Shown here piece after piece: positions 47,151 to 57,164 of a DNA stretch of 64,000 nucleotides. Numbering within the stretch: position 1 is the stretch's first letter; each line of letters starts with the position of its first letter. The position numbers and the translations under genes were made by a program. Location: NCBI RefSeq assembly GCF_021130785.1, contig NC_060207.1, positions 6,647,001 to 6,711,000 of the forward strand. Reading direction: 5' to 3'. Under the pieces are notes generated by a model, which had not been told where the DNA came from, searched no databases, and saw only the letters and a list, made by a program, of their open reading frames with translations. This DNA comes from Homalodisca vitripennis. Lineage: Eukaryota; Arthropoda; Insecta; Hemiptera; Cicadellidae.

Positions 47151-49176
47151 CTACTTTACAGTACTCTTCGAACGAGACTATATTATAAAAGCACACAATA
47201 AATTTCTTGTTATAAATAATATTTATGCTTTTACTATTTATTTACATGCAGCATGTTTTATTTTTAATTTGTCACAAATGTCAACAAAAGTTATATATCA
47301 TACAAAATTACTAAAAATCAAAGCTTGCTTTCTGAATAGGTAGTGTAATAATGTAATGCAGTAATTAAATGTATTATTATTATGATACATTATAAACAAC
47401 GACCCGGACAAGTGCTTTATACAATTGTGTAGTTGTCTGTTCAAATTTTTGTATGCATCAGTGTGAATCTGACTTAAGGGAAATCAAACGAGAAATATAT
47501 TAAAAATAATATTATAATAGTTTTATTGCCAACCATAATTACAATGAAAATGTTTTAGAATGAACAATATTGTAACAATTTAGTAAAATAATATGACATG
47601 GTATGTTATATTTGGATAAATTTAATGTTATTTTCTTATACTGGTTCCCTCGATATTACCTTGTATTGGTTAATTTTATAATGATTGTGTTGAGGTTTTG
47701 TTTAAAATGAAATATGTGTAAGTAGTTTAATATATGTAATATTCATTTTAATATTTCACTGTCTGAATTGAAAGTTAAATATCTCATTTTACTGTCAAAA
47801 ACTTTCTTTAAAAGTGAATCATTGCTTAATTAATAGGTTTATTACACATTATCTGTTGAGAGTGACGTTAATATTGTACGCAGAGAATTTATATCGTTAC
47901 TTATCTGCTAGTTTACATTAGTTTCTGGGCTCTTGAATAACTTTGGCTACATCTCATCAGACACACTAAGGCAGTTTGAATACAAGAGCCTGCAAAATCA
48001 AGCATGTATTTTGGCATATGAATTTGTTTAAATATATTTAGGCTGTGTGAAAAGAGTATACAAGAATCTAGCGATACATTCTGATTATTTGAATAATAAT
48101 TTGATGTACTTTTAACGAAGTTAAAATAAAAGGCATTGAGTTTATTTAATAATTCAGATAAGGTATTTGTAATAATTTAAAATTTACTGAAATCCTGATT
48201 CTTAGTAGTATTTTCGGATGTACCGTTCAATACATTACGATTTTTAATTTAAAACTATTTCATAAATTTTACATTACCACAGTTGAATTAGTAATTTGTA
48301 AGTAATTAATTGCATTTAATTATTATTTAATGAATGGATTCTTCACATGACGATATCAAATGGAAAAAAATTACACCATACATATTACTGAGAACAAAAC
48401 GTTGTAAAAATGTCAAGGGTGTTCATTAAACGCGGGGATGGTTTCGTATTCTTTTAATAACTAATAAACAGAGCAACGGACTTTAATATTGTGATAATGA
48501 ACATGGGCAGATTAACATATTCGTGATTTTAACACGAATTCAGTGACCCGCTAATTTACTGCACGAAAATTAATTATGTCCCTGTTGTGCTTGCTCTTCA
48601 CAAATAATACAATAGCCGACTAACAATGTGTTTTTTATTATAACTCTAATAATCCGCTGTTTTGGCTACGGTCAACGGTTTTTAATTCTGCATGTGTTTA
48701 ATAGATCTAAAACTCTACAATTGCATCTGAGACTTTACGCTTCCATTAAAACTTGACCTCTGGCACCTTGTACGCCATTCTCCTGGGATAGTAGTGATCC
48801 ACTGAGTACCTTTTAAAATATGTTTTCATATGCACCAATATAAAGATCTTTAGCTCTATTTTAAATGTTTATAATAATATTGAGCCGTCAGAGACTTAAT
48901 CGCCACCATTTATAAAATTTTATAAAAGTATATACAATTTAAAAAGTCAAAGTTCCCCATTAATCAAATTCCATGTGGACAGCAATTTGTAAAGTCTAAT
49001 GTTTCCATCGAATGCACGGTTTGAGAAAACTTTCTTAATATTACGGATTGTTTTTTTTTTTCTTGTTTTTTGTGTGTTCCAAATCACATTTTTATCTTTC
49101 AGCACATGGGCATAGAGATTTGGCACATTTTCTCTGCGTATACAGTTCTCTTTTGACCATATAGAGCGTGGTGATG

Positions 49177-49182
<6 letters not shown>
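47151..49182. other. AT-rich gap, no gene
   Basis: No coding feature or repeat was recognised. Confidence 0.5.

Positions 49183-49225
<43 letters not shown>
49183..49225. repeat. (AT)n microsatellite
   Basis: Pure AT dinucleotide run of about 43 bp. Confidence 0.95.
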
Positions 49226-49230
<5 letters not shown>

Positions 49231-49959
49231 ATTGAATTTCATATGTATGTTAACAACACAAAGCAAAGCAAAAAATGAATGACAATTACATGAATCGACA
49301 ATTATTTTTGTTTAATAAACGAATATTTCAGTTTCATCAAACTCAGACCATAAAGCTTGCTATGTAGACAAGTAGTAGTACAACGTTTTTAGAACATTAT
49401 TATACTGTGAGTTCATGCATTAAAGGTCACTTACTATTGGAAACAACGATATTCGTAATATGTATTATGTAGTACGTGTTAGTTATAAAAATTAAACTCT
49501 TAGATGATTAGGATCTCTGCTGATTTTACGAAACTGAATGATTTATGAAATTGCATTAGTTTAAAATAATAGTAATAAGAATAACTTTTAACCGTCCAAG
49601 AACCTAATTTTTTAGAGGCTTTCCATGAACCTTCAATTTTTAAACTATAAGATCCGTTTACATAGTAATAAAATAATTAATACTTTTCCTGAATAGGCTT
49701 TTACAATGTTAAATTAGTACAAAAATTTCATAGGTCTTAGTTTTTTAACTCCTAATGCCAAACGGATTATATTACAATCATAAAGAGCGAGCGCAATTAA
49801 AAAGCAATGTGTTTCCAAAATTAATAATTGTTGAATTGTATAACGTTAACATATATTTAAATCCGGAAAAGTGATTATAATGCTAAAAAACTATTTCCAT
49901 AAACATGTTAATACCCTGGTTCTCTTATATGTACTTCTAGTCTTCTGAATAGCTGATAA
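49226..49959. other. AT-rich gap, no gene
   Basis: Nothing supported. Confidence 0.5.
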
Positions 49960-50220
49960 CATTCAATATGCAAGAACAAGAAGTAATAGGCAGTTCAATG
50001 AGCTAAGTCAAGAGATAAGGGAAGTTCCGGACCCCTCCAACAAACTTGGGAACATGTAAACCATTAGGACATGTGATATTAACTGCACGTGCTTTGACTA
50101 CTTTATCCTTAAAGGACATAAGAGGGAATTTAAGAGGATGATCAAAAACCAAACAAAATATAGCAAGATCCGTATGTACATGTTTTTCCAGATATTGTTT
50201 CTGTATTAAACATGTAATTT
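49960..50220 (+). repeat. Dispersed repeat, matches 63560-63830 in opposite orientation
   Basis: Shares GGCAGTTCAATGAGCT, AGATAAGGGA, CCCCTCCAACAAACTT, GGAACATGTA and TCCTTAAAG with the reverse complement of the segment near 63.6-63.8 kb, in the same order and spacing. The two copies lie 13.6 kb apart. No coding capacity was found. The class is unknown. Confidence 0.85.
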
Positions 50221-51764
50221 TAGTTGGCCACTGTTTTTATCAAGGATAACATTCCAACCTCCCTTTCCGTTAAACCTAACTTCACTAACATATTTGTAAG
50301 TAAATAATAGTAAAATAGCAGTGAAAATACCTTGTAGTTACAAGAAATCTCACAATAAAAATGGAAGTTACTCCACTTTTGAATAGAACACTAAGAAAAT
50401 ACCTACATACATTTATAAACTAAACATACATTTTACTAGGCCTATATTACTTCTATGTGCCTTATGATATTGTCAGCTTGGTTTATCCAAAATTTTACAC
50501 GGCCATATGTTTCGATGGTATTAAGTTCCATCTAAATGAACCAAACGGAAATTCCCGATTGAGCTATCAATACTTGTTGGTGATTGATAACCTGTAATAT
50601 AAACTCGAACATGTTAAATTCATTTATTTATATAAATTACTTCTACTACTTTGTTTGTAGACTTAACTATAGGTTTAACATTTTAATGGCAATTTAAAAT
50701 TATCATAATGTATACACATGGACTTATTACTAGTCTGTCATAACTTATATTATTGTACTTTATTAATATTTGGATTTTGAATACAGTTTCTTAATACTTT
50801 CCATAACATGAGGTACTATTTAACTCGGAGGCAAGGAAACCAGCAATGTTTTCAGAAGGGCAAACAAAGTATGAGTATAACTCGTCGAATTACGGAATAA
50901 ATTGTTTCTTATGTTTAAAATGTTATAAATGTACATTCATTTTCTGAACCTTTAATATTTTTATATTTATTTACAAAGCACTTTAAAACTACACTACTTA
51001 CTGTAGTACAGGTTATAAATAAGATTACTCATAAGTTCTATTACAATAAATACTTTTCTGCATTAAATGTTATAATAGTTATTTTTGTTTATTAAACTTA
51101 AGCATGTAATACAAATAAGTGTGCTAACAAGTTTTAGTCACTATCTTAAAGTTTTAAATTGGCAGATTGCTTTACGAGTATGCCTGCAATAAAGTTGGCG
51201 GATGTAATATCCCTCGGTTTCCTGAAATATTCTTCCGCTTATAATATAATTTGAAGGATGGATACATTATTTTATGGTTTCAAAATTATACATACTTAAA
51301 TATAATTACGTTATTACACCAAAATGGCAATTTTACTATATGATTTTTACAAAATAAATTACCTGACCAAAAATGCTTCTCGTGGGTCAAAGAAAGCATA
51401 TATGAGCTAAAGGCCCGTTTGCTGTTACTAAATCACTATACATTGATATATTTGTTATGTACAGGATGTAAGTAATAGAGTGGACTTAGAATAAGATATA
51501 TAAAGCCAAAATTAATACGCAAGAGTTTTCATGGCATTTATTTAGGAAAAATGTCACAAGTCTTTTAACTCAAGGTTTGAATTAAATCACGAAAAAATCG
51601 TCCGAAAATAGATGCTTATATAAAAAGCAAGGTATTTCACACATAAGTTGTATTCTAAATAAATAGTGGTCTTTATATTTCCAATTCCACTTCTCTGACA
51701 ATATTTTTAATTTTAATATTTAATCATTTACATGCAGTAATATTTTCAAAAACGTTATTATTAA
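50221..51764. other. AT-rich gap, no gene
   Basis: Only scattered AT-rich sequence. A TACAGGATGTAAGTAATAG phrase at about 51460 resembles the ACAGGGTGTGTAAAAAGT phrase at 54590 and may start a short repeat. Confidence 0.45.
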
Positions 51765-51850
51765 AATATCCCAGGGGAAGGCGATTTCCTAGCGTATACA
51801 ACGTCAGACTTCAGATATGTGTAAGGTGAAATCCTGTCTCTCACCATAGC
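51765..51850 (+). repeat. Very weak tRNA-like remnant
   Basis: AAGGCGATTTCCTAGCG could be an eroded A box and AGGTGAAATCCTG an eroded B box, about 50 bp apart. The resemblance to the tRNA-Leu-like sequence at 62.5 kb is partial. It may be a decayed tRNA-derived SINE. Confidence 0.25.
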
Positions 51851-53914
51851 ACTTTTTTATCAGTGTTATTGACCTTTTACCCGTATCTCTTTCTTGTTAT
51901 TATCTGTTTCATAAGATTATTGCACAAACCAGTGGGCCACGAATGTGGGCAGAATAAGGCTCAAACGGGAAACACCCTTCCATTTGCAAAAGGTGTAAGA
52001 TTAATTAAATTATGCCATTGGTATGGCGTTAAGAAAGGCAATTATTATAAAAGGAAGCTTAATGTTATACGTCTGTCATATTCCCGGAAATTTTGAACTA
52101 AACATCAAGTTTAATGGTATATAAATTTTTATTACTACGATTCGAAATTCATCAGTATTCATTTTATTTTTAGTACTTGTAATTATTATTCTATTAAAAA
52201 ATTCATACATGTCCTCTTAAATAAATATTTTTTTAAAGAATAAGCATATAAACACAAAAAATTAAAAGTAAAGGATATTTATCAACAAAAGTCATGACCT
52301 CTAATGAATTAAACAAAATGACATGTATAATATATCCTAAAAATTAAACTCAAAATTTAATATACCCTTGTCACTAGGGGATTGGAAGGTTAAATAAAGC
52401 AAAACTCAATTTCGAGTGACCATCTTGAGTAACGTATTTTACTTATTACAATAAATGAGAGACTTTCGAAAATCAATGGTTCAAACAATCGTGTCTGCAA
52501 TGGTATTGTATCTTCATAAGTGATCTATAATAGGTTTATTCGTTAGAAGAGCATAGAACTCAATATTAAATTTTTTTCTGAATACACTTGAATCTATCAA
52601 GCTTTGATCGATTTCAGGACTATTTACTATAGAGAAACTACTTATAAAATACTGTATGAAAATTACTTTTCAAGCTCACGTTATAGGAGATCAGATCAAA
52701 TTTACTTTGCTTTACATGCACATAATTCAACTGTTTAGGTTTCTATTGTATCTTTAGTTACTAAAGGTTCTTCCAGTATGTAAGTGTACGTACTGTACAG
52801 GTCTTCCTAGACCATTCTTTTTTGTATAAAAAGAACGGTATGAACTAAAACCACATAATAGATTTGCAAACCCATACAATAAGCTGTCGTCTAGAATTCT
52901 GAAAAAATACTCTAAACCTTTTCGTTGTGAAAGCATTGTTCTTGAGGAGGCATTTCTTGGATCCATATCTCCAAAAGGTCAAATATAACCATGGATAAGT
53001 TAATATATCATTTTAAAACTGGATTTAAGATAAGCCTTTTATATTTTGTTTTGTCTTTATACGTTTCAAAATGTTTACTAAAAATTTACATACGTAATTA
53101 TTACTATGTTTTTTTTATTTTCTCCAACCATAAATTAGAGTTGCTGTTATCATTCTGTTAACATAAGTATATATACAATAAAGCAAAGTTATTAATATTT
53201 TTGTAACTAGCTCTTACTTTAATTTTTTAAATCTCAGTTTCGATTAACACAATTTTAATGCAAACACAAATTGTGTTAAATTTTAAATTAAAGGTATTTT
53301 TAAACTGAGTATATTTTATATTTACTGTTTTGTCCCATATTTTTCATTTTCAAAAGGGGACGTAAATTCGATTTTATTCTTCCAATAATTAAGGTACAGA
53401 TTCAACTGGAAGGGCTTAAAATGGTAAATTGGTACCAAATAATATTGAAGAGACCAAGCGATTTTTATTCAATTTGCAAGCTATATAGTACTCATTATTA
53501 TATTACAATTATCAAATTAATGATTACGTAAAAGCATTCGTGCGTAATTATTATGCCTAGCCTTCCTAAGCGTAAAGTTATACTATTTTACACTGTTCTT
53601 GAATCAATACTATTAAAGTAAAGTGTTGTTTAATATTTATAGAATTGTACAGTTTATTAATAATTTATAATAAAACATCAATTTTCCCACAATAAAGGAT
53701 ATGAATGGGTGACAGAAATTTTATAAATTACAACGTAAACATATGTTTCTTCTCCTGAATGACAGTTCTTATTCACCACGTAATGCAAACTTTATTTAAT
53801 GGTAGTTTGTGTTTCTTTGACGATTAAGATATAATTTTAGTTTGAATATTGGTAGCTGGAAAGCTATTTACAGTTATCTTTTCACTTCAATAAGCATATC
53901 TTTCTCAGATTTTT
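51851..53914. other. AT-rich gap, no gene
   Basis: Open frames at 51863-52096 (+) and 52754-52966 (-) have no recognisable motif. Confidence 0.5.
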
Positions 53915-54400
53915 CAACCGCAGCTAAAGTTTTTTGTTACTGGGCCACACTGCAAATCACCTTGGACCCGTATGCATGTGGATTTTGACTACCTTTTCGT
54001 AGTAAATATTGTCGATTGCACTTTTTAGCATGGACAGAAATAATCTCAGTCAGTTCCATAACTTCAGCATCAGTGGTTAAATAAATCAAACTCTTTATTT
54101 GTCAATATATAATTCCTAATAATATCGTATCTGGCAATGGCACCTATTTCATTTTTTCAGACTTGTTAAGTTACTGTAAACAGCTTAGTTTAGAAGATAT
54201 ATTATATATTCCAGTGAACCATTCTTTGTCAAACGGGAAAGTTGAAATGTATGTAGAGGTAATAAAATACTCTAAGAAAGCTTTGTATAAAGAGACACCG
54301 AATAGTTTGGAATCAGACAACAGCTTTCTTTTTAAGTACAGATTATCACCCCATATTGCAGTAATGTATTTTAGCATTCGCTGGGTCTTATGTTGAAATT
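53915..54400 (+). pseudogene. Ty3/Gypsy-like retroelement integrase remnant
   Basis: An integrase joins element DNA to the host chromosome. Fragments in several forward frames follow the order of the integrase core. They are: PWTRMHVDFD with the first catalytic Asp (about 53968); AWTEII with SITSASVVKQIK; IVSGNGTYF (about 54127), where family members normally have an Asp at the position of this Gly; YCKQL; and NHSLSNGKVEMYV with the catalytic Glu (about 54218). A final FKYRLSPHIAV corresponds to the usual YR.TPH block. So the second catalytic Asp is changed, and several frameshifts and stops break the first half. No LTRs, protease or reverse transcriptase were found nearby. It is an old relic. 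Confidence 0.72.
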
Positions 54401-55513
54401 TATGAAGTTTTAGCACTCAAAGCTACTGCAAATATATCTTAGTGTACCTCCTTAACAATAAAACACAAATATCAAATCACAACAACATGATTTATATTTT
54501 ACGGTAAAATTAATAGTTAACATGTGGATTTATGAAATAGCTATTGAGATATAGCCTTAAATTATTTCCCAGTATTACCTATATATAAACAGGGTGTGTA
54601 AAAAGTTATCTTCTGACTCAGAATATAATCTTTCAACCTAGACATACAGGCCCCAGGGGATGAGGAAAACTCTCTAATTTAATTACATGTTAAATGATAC
54701 ATAGTTGAAAGTATATTTTTGTTGTTTTTACTCAAGGTTGATTCAAAAGGTCATACTATCAAAAGTGGCTACTAAAGAATTTATTATAATATTGGAGAGG
54801 GCATTTGTACGTTTTACAGGAAGCCATGAAAAAAGGTATTTGATTATAAATGGAACATTATCTTATAAGGAAATCGTTTGGATTATTAGTGCCAATACAG
54901 TTGTAGACAACAGTATCAGGATGTCAAGGTTCCCAAAGCTTGAAAGGAACTCCGATTCTATCATATAACTCAATAATAATGGGCAGTTTTAATCAGCAGA
55001 TGAATAATTCATGATAGTAAGGCATGCTTTAAAAAAATTATCAATTTAAAACAATGTTGAAATTATTTCCAACATTGACTTATAATAACATAAAATTTCG
55101 TAATGTGACACAATATCAAACATTAAGCGAACCAAAATACCATAGTAACCATGTTATAAAACTAATGTATGTTTAATTACAGAATGCATCAAATATATAG
55201 TTGTTTAAAACAATTAACAATTTTGATCCAGAGAAGTGAAAAGTGTACATATTGAAGTTTCACATAATATGAAAGTGATTGGCTGTAATGTCAAACCAAA
55301 TCCGCAAAGTGTGTACGCCTGGAGGTCGCATAGCCAACTTTGCGGACTGTGTGCAGGTGTTACTTTTGAACCAAACTGAGCACAGAATAAATTTTGCTAG
55401 AAACCTTTGGTGACTGAAAACTTGTATGGTTATTTGTAACATAAGTTACACTGTTACTGATTACTCATTGAATACTGAACTGAATTCTTAAGTCTGTTGT
55501 TTCATTGATAAAA
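54401..55513. other. AT-rich gap with a possible repeat start and a hairpin
   Basis: AAACAGGGTGTGTAAAAAGT at 54586 resembles the start of short dispersed insect repeats. A hairpin pairs CCGCAAAGT (about 55302) with ACTTTGCGG (about 55337) around a GC-richer loop. The open frame at 54705-54968 is unrecognised. Confidence 0.45.
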
Positions 55514-55874
55514 TATTGAATAGTTCATGCATATATTATTTGTTTTATAACATTTTCAGATTTCTGTATAATTTGCGCAATATATATATAAATGAAATAA
55601 ATGAATATATATTTATGTATAAATGAATATATATATTTATGTAGAAATGAATATATATATATATATATATTGCGCAAATTGGTTCCGCCGGGACTCGACT
55701 CGAACCGGGATCTCTCACTTGCCGGGTGAATGTGCTACCATTACACCAGAGAGCCCTCACTTTTTACGATTCAATTAATAATAACAACCAAACTTAATAA
55801 CAACGTTTAAACGCATATGTGACACAATTGCGATACAATTTAAATTAAATAAGGTATTGCCAATCATTCAAATG

Positions 55875-55924
<50 letters not shown>

Positions 55925-56057
55925 GAATATATATTTATGTATAAATGAATATATATATTTATGTAGAAATGAATATATATATATATATTGCGCAAATTAT
56001 ACACAGACCTGATAAGTATAATAAAATAAATAATATATGCATGAACTAATCAATAGT
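55514..56057. mobile_element. Inverted-repeat element (MITE-like) with a tRNA-like core
   Basis: The ends, 55514-55590 and 55979-56057, are inverted repeats of about 77 bp, roughly 85 percent alike by eye. Both contain AGTTCATGCATATATTATTT and GTATAATTTGCGCAATATAT. Inside, a direct-repeat block of about 80 bp appears twice (55600-55680 and 55919-55998), built of AAATGAATATATATTTATG-type words and ending TTGCGCAAATT. The first block directly abuts the tRNA-like sequence; the second runs into the right inverted repeat. A 45-bp AT run lies at 55877-55920. No protein is encoded. Target duplications were not recognised. Confidence 0.8.
55681..55756 (-). tRNA. tRNA-like sequence (pseudogene or tRNA-derived SINE head)
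   Basis: The minus strand has an A box region CTGGTGTAATGGTAGCAC and a B box GGTTCGAGTC. The anticodon arm is TTCAC-CCGGCAA-GTGAG, whose loop would place GGC (Ala) at the anticodon, but base 33 is C instead of the near-universal T. The T-loop contains a 5-base duplication (CGAGTCGAGT), and the acceptor stem pairs poorly (GGGCTC against GGAACC). So it has intact-looking internal Pol III promoter boxes but a defective tRNA fold. A pseudogene or SINE head is more likely than a working tRNA. Confidence 0.65.
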
Positions 56058-57164
56058 TTACCAATCAAAAAACAGACACAGCATACATATATATGTATGT
56101 ATAAATGCATAAATTAGAGCATCACGCTCCAACATTAGTATGGTTATTGATCTAACATCCGTATCGGGCCTCAAGGTGCAACAGAGCGGTATATTGCCTG
56201 ATAATTGCTACCAACATAATGCTGATTGTTAGAGGTTCAGTGAGTGGTCTAATTAGTCCAAAAGTATCCTCTTAAATAGTTACCGCTAACAGCGTTAGCA
56301 AGCGATTGATTTGCTGTAGAGTAAAAGTTTTAAATTATATCTTTCACTATTACATACTAGTCCTTTACACTTTTCCACGCATTATTGTAAACAGATTGTC
56401 TTCATATATTCTTGATGTGCTTTTATTCTACAAGTGCTTAAGCTATAAAAAAGGACTATCATTTTATAATTTAGAAGATATTGGTATTTAGAAAAAAATA
56501 GCTGTATTGTTTTATATCAAAGTTCCGCTGTTAGCCGGCAGATTACTTTTTCTTTGTGGTATCTGTCCTGTCACAGACCTCATAGGTAGCTCAAATCTAC
56601 AGGCTGTGACTGTACTGTAAAGCAGTTTTCAGTGATATTTCATTATTAATTAGACTGATAATATAAAATTAAGGCTTGTACTTCGTTTAAATTCCATGCA
56701 TAACAAACAAAACTGCTCTTGTGGTTTTCTTTGGGTAAGTACATGCTAGAGGTGAAAGTTGTATATTTAAAAACAATTTTTTGTAATTATATGGTACTAA
56801 TACAATATTTGCTTAAGTAATACGGTTTTTATTCTAAGATAACTTGAAATTTTTTTTTTACACTTCTAATTTAAGCTTTTTCATGCTGATTGTCGTATAG
56901 CCTGAGCATTAGCAAAGTCTATTACTCGAGGGACTGGAAATACTTTATTTATAATCCTTTCTTATATCTGTTTTAATTTCCACACAGTATTTTAGGAACC
57001 AGCTGCCGTATAAAATTTATTTCTATATAAGCGACATTGAAGGCCTATTTTTAGACCTTTAATGACTGTTTAAGTGGATCCATAGCTTTTGAAATGGAAG
57101 CGTTATTACGTCCTCTGACTTTATTGCAGGTATACAGTGTAGGAAACCTTAAAAAAATCCTTTA
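56058..57164. other. AT-rich gap, no gene
   Basis: A GC-richer patch at 56120-56260 includes a small hairpin GAGCATCACGCTC (about 56116). The open frame at 56306-56491 is unrecognised. Confidence 0.45.

Noticed and set aside
46978..47343. 121-residue gene
   Set aside because: Begins inside a likely dispersed repeat (CTGTCTGTC words), with AT-driven residues and no domain.
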